Shown here piece by piece: positions 24,093 through 31,987 of a stretch of 37,068 nucleotides of DNA (the first letter of the stretch is position 1; each line of letters starts with the position of its first letter). The notes beneath the pieces are model-generated. The model had not been told where the DNA came from, did not search any database, and saw nothing but the letters and a program-made list of their open reading frames with translations. Position numbers and translations under genes: made by a program. Source of the stretch: Actinomycetes bacterium (GTDB taxonomy: Bacteria > Actinomycetota > Acidimicrobiia > Acidimicrobiales > Microtrichaceae); the NCBI GenBank assembly GCA_030621865.1, contig JAUXGW010000004.1, positions 1 through 37,068 on the forward strand. The letters are read 5' to 3'.

Positions 24093-26042
24093 ATGGCGGA
24101 GCGTCTCCTGTGGTCACCACAACAGATCGGACCTGTCACGGTTCGCAATCGTGTGGTTTTTGCCGCACACCTGACGAACTACGCCAAAGACGGTCTGCCG
24201 ACTCTGCAGCACGCTGATTACTACGCCGAGAGGGCAGCGGGCGGAGCCGGACTCATCATCACCGAGGAGCACTCGACTCACCCCACTGACTGGCCCTACG
24301 AGAAGCTGATCCACGGATTCAACCGGGAGGTCATTCCCCGGTATCGACGAATGACCGAAGCTGTTCACCGTCACGGCGTTCCAATTTTCGCCCAGATCAA
24401 TCACAACGGCGGACAGGCATCGTCGATGTATTCGCGCCTTCCCGTGTGGGCACCCTCACCAGTGGCAGACCCGTTGTTCAGGGAAGTGCCGAAGGCTGTT
24501 GACCATGCCGAGATCGCCGAAATCGTGGAGTCCTACGCACGGGTTGCCCAGCACTGCGCCGAGGGTGGCTTCGACGGCATTGAACTCCAGTGTTCGCACT
24601 CTTCCATCGTGCGGGGATTTCTTTCGCCGGCCACCAACAAACGTCGCGATTCCTACGGCGGGACGCTCGCACGCAGGGCCCGGATCCTGCTGGAGATCGT
24701 GTCGGCCGTACGCTCCGCCATCGGCCCGGATCTGGCCCTGGGCGTTCGCATCTGCGGTGACGAACTGATCGAAGGCGGAACCACGATCGAGGAGGCAGTC
24801 GAGGTGGCGCGACTGGTGGAGCTCAGCGGCCACGTCGACTACATCAACACTTCCATCGGAGTGGCCACAGCCAGCCTCTTCATGATCGAAGCATCGATGC
24901 ACATTCCTCCCGGTTACTCGATGTTCATCCCATCCGCGATCCGCAAGGCTGTCGACCTGCCAGTGGTGGGTGTCGGCCGTTTCAAGGATCCGATCCAGGC
25001 CGAGCGAGCACTTGCTGACGGCCACTGTGATCTTGTCGGAGTTGTCCGCGGTCAGATAGCCGACGCTGACTTCGTGGCCAAGGCCCGCTCCGGTCACTCC
25101 GACGACACCCGTCTTTGTCTCTCCTGCAACCAGGAATGTGTTGGTCGCATGGGTCTCAACCGGTGGCTCGGTTGCATCGAAAACCCGCGGACCGGCCGCG
25201 AATCACTCGGCGTCGGCATTGCCAGGCCGACTCGTGTTCCCCGCAAGGTTTTGGTGATTGGTGCCGGCCCGGCGGGATTGCAGGCGGCGATCGCAGCGGC
25301 TCGCAATGGGCATGTCGTGACGGTTCTGGAGGCCGCCTCCGCAGCTGGGGGACAGGTCGCGTTGGCAGCTTCGGTTCCGAATCGTGCCGAATTCGGTGAC
25401 TTGGTGCGAAACCAGCTGCACGAATGCAACCGAATGGGTGTGGCCATTGAATACGGCGTCAGAGCTGACCTGGCAGAGGTGATTCGACGCGATCCCTCGC
25501 AGGTGATCATCGCCACCGGATCGGTGGCCGCTCGCCCCTGGTGGGCTCCACCAGAGGCTGAGTGGATTGTGGATGTTCGCGACGTCCTCACTGGGGACGT
25601 TCATCCCAGCGGGTCCGTGATGGTTCTCGACGAACTCGGCTTCCATCAGGCCACTTCCGTCGCTGAGTTGCTGGCTGACCGCGGATGTGAGGTGGAGATG
25701 GTGACTCCGGGAATGGTCGTGGGTCAGGATCTCGGAGTGACGCTGGATCTGGAGAATTTCTGGATCCGGGCACAATCCAAGGGCATCGTTCAGTCCACAG
25801 AACTGGTCCCGATGGGAGTCGATGGTCATGTCGTGAACCTGCAACACCATCCGACCGGCCGGATGGAAACCCGCGAACCGGACTGGCTGGTGCTGGCGAT
25901 TCCTTCCGAGCCTGCCGACGAGTTGTATCTCCAGCTGCACAAGGCGGGAATGCAGGCTGAACGAGTGGGTGATGCAGTGGCTCCGAGACGTGCCCATGCC
26001 GCCGTGGTCGACGGCGAGCGTGTCGGTGCAGCGATTGTCTGA
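24093..26042 (+). CDS. Mycofactocin-system FadH/OYE-type oxidoreductase 2
   Basis: Second FMN/4Fe-4S/FAD oxidoreductase of 649 residues. The FMN barrel includes NRVVFAAHLT, a FaQINHNGGQ-like block and RRDSYGG. Cluster cysteines are at about 342-360 (CLSCNQEC, then WLGCIENP). The C-terminal FAD domain starts VIGAGPAGLQAAIAA. It is similar in plan to the gene at 18530 but clearly diverged, as expected of the two subfamilies that occur together in mycofactocin genomes. Its own promoter-like hexamer suggests separate transcription from korAB. The 3' end is covered by an 18-bp tandem duplication that includes the stop codon. Reaction and substrate unknown; MftD-type chemistry is unlikely as MftD belongs to another family. 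Confidence 0.88.
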   Translation: MAERLLWSPQQIGPVTVRNRVVFAAHLTNYAKDGLPTLQHADYYAERAAGGAGLIITEEHSTHPTDWPYEKLIHGFNREVIPRYRRMTEAVHRHGVPIFAQINHNGGQASSMYSRLPVWAPSPVADPLFREVPKAVDHAEIAEIVESYARVAQHCAEGGFDGIELQCSHSSIVRGFLSPATNKRRDSYGGTLARRARILLEIVSAVRSAIGPDLALGVRICGDELIEGGTTIEEAVEVARLVELSGHVDYINTSIGVATASLFMIEASMHIPPGYSMFIPSAIRKAVDLPVVGVGRFKDPIQAERALADGHCDLVGVVRGQIADADFVAKARSGHSDDTRLCLSCNQECVGRMGLNRWLGCIENPRTGRESLGVGIARPTRVPRKVLVIGAGPAGLQAAIAAARNGHVVTVLEAASAAGGQVALAASVPNRAEFGDLVRNQLHECNRMGVAIEYGVRADLAEVIRRDPSQVIIATGSVAARPWWAPPEAEWIVDVRDVLTGDVHPSGSVMVLDELGFHQATSVAELLADRGCEVEMVTPGMVVGQDLGVTLDLENFWIRAQSKGIVQSTELVPMGVDGHVVNLQHHPTGRMETREPDWLVLAIPSEPADELYLQLHKAGMQAERVGDAVAPRRAHAAVVDGERVGAAIV

Positions 26043-26063
26043 GAAGCAGCGATTGTCTGGGAA
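26028..26063. repeat. 18-bp tandem duplication spanning a stop codon
   Basis: GCAGCGATTGTCTGAGAA (26028-26045) and GCAGCGATTGTCTGGGAA (26046-26063) differ at one base. The first copy holds the stop codon TGA (26040-26042); in the second copy the same position reads TGG. It lies between convergent genes. Confidence 0.92.
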
Positions 26064-26077
26064 GAGTTGTGCGTCGA

Positions 26078-27001
26078 CTACCAGTCGATCTGATCACAAC
26101 CCGTGTGGCTGACCGGCTCAACCTGCAATGTGGCGTGGCGGATTCCGTGCTTCTCGGCGAGCACATCCCGGCTCCGGTCGAGGATCGAATGTGCGTCAAT
26201 GTCCTCTTCTGTGGCCAGGTGGGCGGTCAGAACGTCCATGTCTGTGGTGAGGGTCCACACATGCAGGTCATGAACGTTGACGACGCCGTCAAGTGATTCC
26301 AGGTCAGTTCGTATCTGATCCAGGTCGACTCCCTTCGGGGCCGACTGAAGCAGGATGTTCAGTGCCTCCCGGCCGAGCCTGATTGCCCTGGGGAGTATCC
26401 ACAGTCCGATCGCCAGGCCGATCCAGGCATCGAACACCGGATTGCCGGTGATGATTATCAGCGCTCCGCCGGCAACCACACCCACCGAGCCGACTGCATC
26501 GGCCAGGACTTCGAGTCGGGCCCCTGCAGCGGCAAGTGACGTCCCACCGGCGAGGATCTTGAATGAGACCAGATTCGCCACGAGGCCTATCGCGCCCACC
26601 ACGAGCACAGGCCAACCGGGAACTTCAGGGGGATTCTGAATTCTTTCGATCGCTTCGAAGAGCGCCCAGATTCCAACCATCACCAGGAGTGCGGCATTCG
26701 CGAGGGCGGACAGCACCTCCAGGCGGTACAAACCGAACGTTCGGTCATCCCGGGTGGGCCTTGATGCGAGAGTCACCGCCGCGAGCGCCAGGACGATTCC
26801 ACCCACATCGGTGAGCAGATGTGCCGCGTCGGTGAGCAGGGACAGTGATCCGGTGGTGAATCCGAAAACGACCTGAAGCACCAAGGTTGCCGAGGTGATC
26901 ACCAAGGCGATCGTGAGCGGCTTCCTGGCCGCTTCACCGGACCGTGCAAGCGCGGTGCCGTGGTCGTGGCCGTGGCCGGCCCGTCCCCGATCCTCAGTCA
27001 T
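26078..27001 (-). CDS. Cation diffusion facilitator (CzcD/ZitB-type) transporter
   Basis: Six-helix divalent-metal/proton antiporter, 307 residues, probably exporting zinc or another metal from the cytosol. The N-terminus has a His-rich GHGHDHG. Metal-site motifs are TDAAHLLTDVGG in helix 2 and EVLADAVGSVGV in helix 5, the latter with Glu-x-x-x-Asp in place of the more usual His-x-x-x-Asp. The C-terminal cytoplasmic domain includes VNVHDLHVWTL. ATG at 27001 is chosen since it overlaps the mftE stop as ATGACTGA; a longer frame starts at 27031. It is the last gene of the etfA-fixC-fixX-etfB-mftE operon, so it may set metal levels for the metal-dependent MftE. That link is inferred. Confidence 0.92.
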   Translation of the reverse strand: MTEDRGRAGHGHDHGTALARSGEAARKPLTIALVITSATLVLQVVFGFTTGSLSLLTDAAHLLTDVGGIVLALAAVTLASRPTRDDRTFGLYRLEVLSALANAALLVMVGIWALFEAIERIQNPPEVPGWPVLVVGAIGLVANLVSFKILAGGTSLAAAGARLEVLADAVGSVGVVAGGALIIITGNPVFDAWIGLAIGLWILPRAIRLGREALNILLQSAPKGVDLDQIRTDLESLDGVVNVHDLHVWTLTTDMDVLTAHLATEEDIDAHSILDRSRDVLAEKHGIRHATLQVEPVSHTGCDQIDW

Positions 27002-27698
27002 GGTTCGGCTCGAGGCGATCTGCGGCGTCAACCAGTGAGTCGGTCAACTGCGCATGGATCTCCTCACCTTGGCGGGCGGTCGCGGTTTCGGGATTGCCGA
27101 GTACCCCGTTGGTTGACACGGCGAGTACCCCGGACTCCGTCAGTTCCCTTTTCAGGTGCTCCACGGGCATTGTGTTTCCCGCATCAGCGAGATCCATCGC
27201 CACAGCTTCGGGGCGAAGGTGGAGCATGAGGGATGTCTCTGTGTGCCCGGCGTGGGCGTCGGCGTCGGGAAGGTGAGGGTTCCACGCGTCGACTGTGCGA
27301 CCCTCGGTGCGCAGTAGTGAAACAGCGTTGCTCACAGCCGCCACATTGCCACCGTGGCCGTTGACCAACAACACCGCGGCGAATGGCTTCGGCAACTCTG
27401 AGTCCTGCGGGGGGATCGCGCTGCGAACGAGCTCCACGATGAGGTCCCTCAGGATGTCCGTACCGATTGAGATCGTGCCGGGGAATCCCTGATGCTCGCC
27501 GGAAGCCCCCAGGGAAACAGTGGGAGCCACCACAACGCTGGGGCGCAGTCGAGCCAGGGAAAGGCTCATTTGCTCGGCGATGATGGTGTCGGTGTTGAGA
27601 GGCAGATGCGGACCGTGCTGTTCGCAGCTGCCCAGCGGCACCGCCAGGATTCGGCTGCCGGTGACCTCTGGCCAACGCATGGCCGCAAGTTCAGTCAT
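26994..27698 (-). CDS. mftE: Mycofactocin precursor peptidase MftE (creatininase family)
   Basis: Metal-dependent peptidase that cuts modified MftA to free the terminal Val-Tyr-derived product (AHDP). It is 234 residues, as usual. Metal ligands of the creatininase fold are visible: Glu26 and His28 in GSCEQHGPHLP, Asp37 in NTDT, the NGHGGN loop, and HAGHTETS. The ATG overlaps the etfB stop as ATGACTGA (8 nt), and its own stop overlaps the next ATG in the identical way. Its place inside an ETF operon, more than 11 kb from mftABC, is unusual and links cofactor maturation with electron transfer. Confidence 0.94.
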   Translation of the reverse strand: MTELAAMRWPEVTGSRILAVPLGSCEQHGPHLPLNTDTIIAEQMSLSLARLRPSVVVAPTVSLGASGEHQGFPGTISIGTDILRDLIVELVRSAIPPQDSELPKPFAAVLLVNGHGGNVAAVSNAVSLLRTEGRTVDAWNPHLPDADAHAGHTETSLMLHLRPEAVAMDLADAGNTMPVEHLKRELTESGVLAVSTNGVLGNPETATARQGEEIHAQLTDSLVDAADRLEPNHD

Positions 27699-28578
27699 CG
27701 GAACCCAGGTATCCCCACTCCGCGAGGCTGTCCATGATCATCCGGGCCGCCTCCGAAGGGTCGGCCTTGACGGTCCGCGGCGGCGACGTGTCGGAAAGCG
27801 AACCGGTCAACTCGAGGATCCGGTCGAATGCGGATTCTCCACCTGGTCCCGCAAGGGTGCGTGCCCTGGGGCGCCAGGGAGTGGTTCTCGGGGGATCCGA
27901 TTCACCGTGGCTGTGGCCACCGCGAACTTCCACCTCGGCGTCGGTATGGGCCGATTCGCCCATTGAGGCGTCCAGCGCTGCCCGCCGCAGGGTGGCGATC
28001 CCGCCTTCCACCGAGATCACGGCGGGAATCGGGATCCTGATGCGTTCCCGTCGTGCTCCGTCGAGTCGTCGAATCGCGACGATCGTGTGATCGTCAGCGG
28101 GTTCCGCAGACACGGGTTCCACAGACAGCAGTCCGAGGGCCTGGCAGAAATCCAGATGGTGAGCGAGCATCGCCGGAACTGCACCGGATGAACGGTCATA
28201 GGACATGTCACCGCAGACCACGAGATCCACATCGAGATCCGTTTGTCCGAGCGTTCGCACCAACAACTCGGCCACGGTGGCCGTTTCCAGCTGTCCGGGA
28301 ATGTCCACCCGAACGGTTCTCGAGAACCCGGAAGCCGCTACTTCCAGAAGTGAGCGGTCTGCGTTGGCAGGTCCGGCGCACACGAGGACAGCGGTTCCGG
28401 ACCAGGCTTCGGCGATACTCAGTGCTGTTTCGGCGGCCGACAGGTCGGCAGCGGAGAATCCCCCGCCACGGCGCGAAGGGGCCAAGGTGCCCTGCACCGA
28501 ATCGAGCTCCGGCCTGAGGTCAACCCACTTGATGCAGGCCGCCACCACTGGTGACAGGAACGTGTCCTTCGGGTTCAT
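27691..28578 (-). CDS. etfB: Mycofactocin-associated electron transfer flavoprotein, beta subunit
   Basis: Beta subunit of a heterodimeric ETF, 295 residues. The N-terminus (AACIKWVDLRPELD) and the nucleotide-binding stretch VVCGDMSYDRSSGAVPAMLAHHL correspond to the EtfB/FixA AMP- or FAD-binding region. ATG at 28578 overlaps the ferredoxin stop as ATGA. An upstream frame to 28773 is only the ferredoxin region read in another frame. A 15-bp imperfect tandem repeat (28099-28128) encodes VEPVSAEP in the middle. The C-terminus is long and Pro/Arg-rich before a final helix. Separated from etfA by fixC and fixX, an unusual order. Confidence 0.85.
   Translation of the reverse strand: MNPKDTFLSPVVAACIKWVDLRPELDSVQGTLAPSRRGGGFSAADLSAAETALSIAEAWSGTAVLVCAGPANADRSLLEVAASGFSRTVRVDIPGQLETATVAELLVRTLGQTDLDVDLVVCGDMSYDRSSGAVPAMLAHHLDFCQALGLLSVEPVSAEPADDHTIVAIRRLDGARRERIRIPIPAVISVEGGIATLRRAALDASMGESAHTDAEVEVRGGHSHGESDPPRTTPWRPRARTLAGPGGESAFDRILELTGSLSDTSPPRTVKADPSEAARMIMDSLAEWGYLGSDD
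28099..28128. repeat. 15-bp imperfect tandem duplication inside etfB
   Basis: GGGTTCCGCAGACAC and GGGTTCCACAGACAG are adjacent, 13 of 15 identical and in frame. This one is internal to a gene, unlike most of the other short duplications. Confidence 0.75.
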
Positions 28579-28868
28579 GTCTTGTGGAACACCACTCCGT
28601 GGCCACCCTCCGGATAGGACCAGTCGATGGCACCTTCGGTGTTGCATGCCAGGGAGCAGGCGCCGCATTCGAAGCACTGTTCGTAGTTGAAGACGATTCC
28701 GCCATCGGAGGTGGGGACGAACAGGTTCGCGGGGCAAGCGGTTATGCAGCCGCGGACACTGCAGTCGCGACACAACGTGTCGTCCACTGTGATGTGGGCG
28801 CTTTCACCCACACGGAACTCCACCGAGTCCATGCGAGTTTCGAAGCTTATTTGTGAGTAGCCGCTCAT
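28575..28868 (-). CDS. FixX-like ferredoxin, two 4Fe-4S motifs
   Basis: 97-residue ferredoxin-like protein. Cysteines 33, 36, 41 and 45 (CRDCSVRGCITACP) and 65, 68, 71 and 75 (CFECGACSLAC) form two cluster motifs, as in FixX of FixABCX systems. Single-cluster ETF:quinone oxidoreductases have fewer. It would pass electrons between the ETF and the FixC-like flavoprotein or quinone. It overlaps fixC upstream (ATGA) and etfB downstream (ATGA). Cytosolic or membrane-associated through its partner. Confidence 0.9.
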   Translation of the reverse strand: MSGYSQISFETRMDSVEFRVGESAHITVDDTLCRDCSVRGCITACPANLFVPTSDGGIVFNYEQCFECGACSLACNTEGAIDWSYPEGGHGVVFHKT

Positions 28869-30235
28869 CCGAAGCCCCTGATCGCCTTGACGGACTCACG
28901 GATCAGGTCCCGGAATCGCACGCCGTTGGTTTTCATCTCACTGCGGATTATTCGACGCAAGCCGGGTTTGGGCGCCGGATTGTCGACGTGGAAGAACTGC
29001 TCCGCCACTCCGCAGGCCATTCCCGGGAGCCTGGTCTGGGCCAGGTCGCCCATCACCAGGTGAGGGATCTCACGCAGCTTCCGGTGATCGGAGAGCACGA
29101 AGGATGATTCCAGCCGTGTCCGGTATCCCTCGAGACCTTCAGCGGAAGTGTCACCTCTTTGTATTGCGCGGTGGGTGGCTCGGCCGGCGGCCGCACCGGA
29201 GCCGATCGCGAAGTTCACTCCCTCGAGCCAGACTCCGGCAGCCAGACACATCGATGCGGCGTCGCCTGCAACCAGGAGTCCGTTGCCAATGAGCTCCGGC
29301 ATGGCCTCGTAGCCGCCTTCGGGAATCATGTGTGCCGAGTATTCCCTGACTTCTCCGCCTTCCACGAGGGGAGCGATTCCCGCGTGCTGCTTCATCTGGT
29401 GCAGGAGTTGCTCAGGTCTCTTGTCGCCCTTGGCCAGTTCGGGCAACGACAGCACCAAACCCACCGACACGGTGTCGCGATTGGTGTAGACGAATCCGCC
29501 ACCGGGCACCCCACCTGTGCAACCAAGGATCTCGATGTCCACGCCGTGATCACCGCGTACCCCGAATCTGGCGTCGATCACTTCGGATGGAAGGGCAATC
29601 GTCTCCTTCACACCCACTGTGAAGTTGGCAGGATCCAGGTTCTCGTACAGGCCCGCTTCTCTGGCGAGGAAGGAGTTGGCACCGTCACAGGCGATCACGA
29701 CCTTGGCCCTCAATTCGCCGCCCGGCCTGTCCGTGGTGACTCCTACAACCTGTTCACCTTCGTGGATCAGCCCGGTTGCAGTGGTGGAACAGACCACGCG
29801 CGCCCCGGCCTCTGCAGCCTTGTCCGCGAGCCACTGATCGAAGTCCGGCCGGTAGGCAGTTGCACCGTTGTACGGAGGATCGCCCCACCGGTCGGAGCGG
29901 TAGTCGATGGTGAGGGCCTGATCGCCGCTGAGCATCATGGTCTGGCGCCGGGTCACCCAGCGCTGGATGGGAGCCTCTTCCCACCACTTCGGCACCAACG
30001 TGTCGAGGATTCGGCCGTAGATGACACCGCCGTACATGTTTTTGGATCCGGGAAAGGGTCCACGTTCGAGAAGCACCACTGAGTGGCCGTTGCGAGCCAA
30101 TTCCAGGGCTGCCGCGCTGCCGGCTGGACCGGCTCCGACGACGATCGCGTCCACTTCGGAGCCTGCTGCATCTGCACGTTGTAGTGGGTCTGGGCGCGGC
30201 GATCCCTCGGGGCGCGGCGATTCCCCGGGGATCAT
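28865..30235 (-). CDS. FixC-like ETF:quinone oxidoreductase flavoprotein
   Basis: FAD-dependent dehydrogenase of 456 residues in the FixC/ETF-QO family. The FAD-binding VGAGPAGSAAALELARNG is at about residues 33-50, then FPGSKNMYGG and the second FAD motif GDAASMCLAAGVWLEGVNFA. A membrane-facing quinone site is expected from the family. With the FixX-like protein it would oxidise reduced ETF and reduce the quinone pool. The first residues, GESPRPEGSPRPDP, are coded by an 18-bp tandem duplication and precede the FAD domain by about 20 residues. The start overlaps the etfA stop (ATGA). Confidence 0.9.
   Translation of the reverse strand: MIPGESPRPEGSPRPDPLQRADAAGSEVDAIVVGAGPAGSAAALELARNGHSVVLLERGPFPGSKNMYGGVIYGRILDTLVPKWWEEAPIQRWVTRRQTMMLSGDQALTIDYRSDRWGDPPYNGATAYRPDFDQWLADKAAEAGARVVCSTTATGLIHEGEQVVGVTTDRPGGELRAKVVIACDGANSFLAREAGLYENLDPANFTVGVKETIALPSEVIDARFGVRGDHGVDIEILGCTGGVPGGGFVYTNRDTVSVGLVLSLPELAKGDKRPEQLLHQMKQHAGIAPLVEGGEVREYSAHMIPEGGYEAMPELIGNGLLVAGDAASMCLAAGVWLEGVNFAIGSGAAAGRATHRAIQRGDTSAEGLEGYRTRLESSFVLSDHRKLREIPHLVMGDLAQTRLPGMACGVAEQFFHVDNPAPKPGLRRIIRSEMKTNGVRFRDLIRESVKAIRGFG
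30192..30227. repeat. 18-bp tandem duplication at fixC-like 5' end
   Basis: GGGCGCGGCGATCCCTCG (30192-30209) and GGGCGCGGCGATTCCCCG (30210-30227) are adjacent, 16 of 18 identical. On the minus strand they encode GESPRPEGSPRP at the start of the FixC-like protein. Confidence 0.88.
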
Positions 30236-31152
30236 TGTGAACCTCCGGCACCCAGGAGCCGTTCGAGTTCGGTCAGCGTTTCGTTGGCGTCGCTGACGAT
30301 CGCAAGATCGGCCAGATCCATCATCGGGCAGTGAGGTTCGGTGTTCACCGAGATCATGTGCTGCGGCTGACCGAGTCCCGAGGTGTGCTGGACTGCTCCC
30401 GAGATGCCGAATGCCAGATACAGCTCGGGGTCCACCACAACTCCCGTGGTTCCGATCTGCCGGCTGTGCGGCAGCCAGCCTTTGTCGGTGATCACGCGTG
30501 TGGTCCCGACCGAGGCGTTCATGGCCTTGGCAATACGCCCCAGTTGTTCGAAGCGGTCCGCTGATTCCAGCCCGTTTCCTCCGCCGAGGATCCGCGGTGC
30601 TTCCGCCAGATCCATGGTTGTCACATCAGGAGGCAGCACCTCCAGAATCTCCGCATCGGGCACCGGCACGCTCCTGGGCGAGATCGAGGGAGTCAGGGCC
30701 ACGGGTTCGGGCAGGTCGATGTCCTGCGGTTGTGTCCCCCGGACTCCCGGTTGCAGGGTCACGATGCTTGCGCCGCCAAGAAGATGTTCCACCATCACGA
30801 TTCCCTGGAATCCGATGCAGGTGACGCCGTGGGGGCGAACTTCGATCGCACCGGCAAACAGAGGTCGTTCGAGCTGAGCTGCGAGGCGGGGCGCCAGGTC
30901 GCGGCCGTCGGGGCTGGCCGGCAGAAGCACGATGTCCTCTGCGAGTAGTTCATCGGCCAGTGAGGCCGCCCACATCCCCGGGGCAAAACCCGGTGTGTCC
31001 CAGTACTGGATTTCGGTGGCGATTCCCCTCAGCCCGGTCAGTGCCTCCAGTGGGGATTCCCCAACCAGCAGAACCCGGCCTCCGGCTTCGGCGACGGATT
31101 CAGCACCACCTGCGGGAAGTTCTCCGTCGCGAATCGGGACCACTGCGATCAT
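30232..31152 (-). CDS. etfA: Mycofactocin-associated electron transfer flavoprotein, alpha subunit
   Basis: Alpha (FAD-holding) subunit of an ETF, 306 residues, first gene of the leftward operon. The C-terminal FAD domain is clear: RILGGGNGL, ASVGTTRVITDKGWLP, QIGTTG, FGISGAVQH, and NTEPHCPMMDLAD. ATG at 31152 (MIAVVPIRDG) is preferred over the longer frame to 31203. A TAGCGT hexamer 8 nt upstream suggests a near-leaderless transcript. It diverges from the mycofactocin-coupled SDR gene across 66 bp. Electron donor is unknown; reduced mycofactocin or an acyl-CoA-type dehydrogenase are candidates, mycofactocin favoured by context. Confidence 0.88.
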   Translation of the reverse strand: MIAVVPIRDGELPAGGAESVAEAGGRVLLVGESPLEALTGLRGIATEIQYWDTPGFAPGMWAASLADELLAEDIVLLPASPDGRDLAPRLAAQLERPLFAGAIEVRPHGVTCIGFQGIVMVEHLLGGASIVTLQPGVRGTQPQDIDLPEPVALTPSISPRSVPVPDAEILEVLPPDVTTMDLAEAPRILGGGNGLESADRFEQLGRIAKAMNASVGTTRVITDKGWLPHSRQIGTTGVVVDPELYLAFGISGAVQHTSGLGQPQHMISVNTEPHCPMMDLADLAIVSDANETLTELERLLGAGGSQ

Positions 31153-31218
31153 TGGATGCCACGCTACCGTCCACGGAATATTCGGGATCAATCGAGCTGG
31201 CATGACACTCTTGGGGCG
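31153..31218. promoter_or_regulatory. 66-bp divergent promoter region, etfA operon and SDR-mftF
   Basis: The start codons of etfA (minus) and the SDR gene (plus) are only 66 bp apart. TAGCGT on the minus strand (31166-31161) is a good -10 for etfA. For the SDR a weaker CACTCT lies 7 nt before the ATG. Such a small space means both operons probably share control. No clear operator is seen. Confidence 0.5.
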
Positions 31219-31986
31219 ATGAGTGAGCGTCTGGCTCTGGTCACCGGAGCAGCAAGGGGTATCGGCGCGGCCACGGCCATCAGGCTCGCCGAGGCCGGGG
31301 ACCGTGTGGTCTGCCTGGACATATGCGCGGATGACCCGACGCTCGACTACTCGTTCTCCACCTTCGAGGATCTGGCTGCGACCGTTGAAGCCTGTGGGGC
31401 CGGGGCGGAAGGTGTGGCCGGTGACGTCCGCGACCGGACCTCTCTCGCCGGATGCCTCGAGGACTACAGATTCGACGTGGTGGTGTGCGCCGCAGGCGCT
31501 GTCTGGGGCGGCAAGGAGTTGTGGGACACGCCGGAAGCAGCCTGGCGACAGATGATGGCAGTGAACCTCGATGGTGTGTTCAACACTGCGGGTGTGACCA
31601 TTCCGGCGATGATCGAATCGGAGAAGCCGGGGAGGTTCGTGGCCGTGGCATCAGCGGCATCAATGAGGGGATTACATCTCATGGGCGCGTACGCCGCCGC
31701 CAAGCATGGGGTTGTGGGGCTGATCAGATCACTGGCAGCCGACCTGGCCGACACGGGGGTAACCGCAAACGCAGTTGCCCCGGGAGCCACATCCACCGTG
31801 GTACTTGAAGCGTCTGCGGATGTTTATTCCCTGGAGGACTCTTCCGAGTTCGCCGATCACCACACGAACCAACGGGTACTGCAACCTGACGAGATCGCCG
31901 ATGCGATCGTCTGGTTGTGCTCCGGTGGTGCCTCGGCCGTCACGGGTTCGGTGGTTGCGGTGGATGGTGGAATGACTGCCACCTGA
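31219..31986 (+). CDS. Mycofactocin-coupled short-chain dehydrogenase
   Basis: SDR of 255 residues oxidising an alcohol with tightly held NAD. The cofactor motif TGAARGIG is near the start, and catalytic Ser (in VASAASMRG) and YAAAK (Tyr about 158, Lys about 162) are present. After strand 2 there is an insert (LDICADDPTLDYSFSTFEDL) of the kind typical of mycofactocin-linked SDRs, thought to keep the nucleotide bound so that an external acceptor is needed. ATG at 31219 fits the family; the longer frame at 31156 runs into the divergent promoter. One nucleotide separates its stop from mftF. Confidence 0.9.
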   Translation: MSERLALVTGAARGIGAATAIRLAEAGDRVVCLDICADDPTLDYSFSTFEDLAATVEACGAGAEGVAGDVRDRTSLAGCLEDYRFDVVVCAAGAVWGGKELWDTPEAAWRQMMAVNLDGVFNTAGVTIPAMIESEKPGRFVAVASAASMRGLHLMGAYAAAKHGVVGLIRSLAADLADTGVTANAVAPGATSTVVLEASADVYSLEDSSEFADHHTNQRVLQPDEIADAIVWLCSGGASAVTGSVVAVDGGMTAT

Positions 31987-31987
31987 C

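Noticed and set aside
18530-26042. OYE-type flavoproteins considered as MftD replacements
   Set aside because: MftD belongs to the lactate-dehydrogenase-like FMN family; these have FadH-type FMN/4Fe-4S/FAD layout. No sequence support for premycofactocin synthesis.
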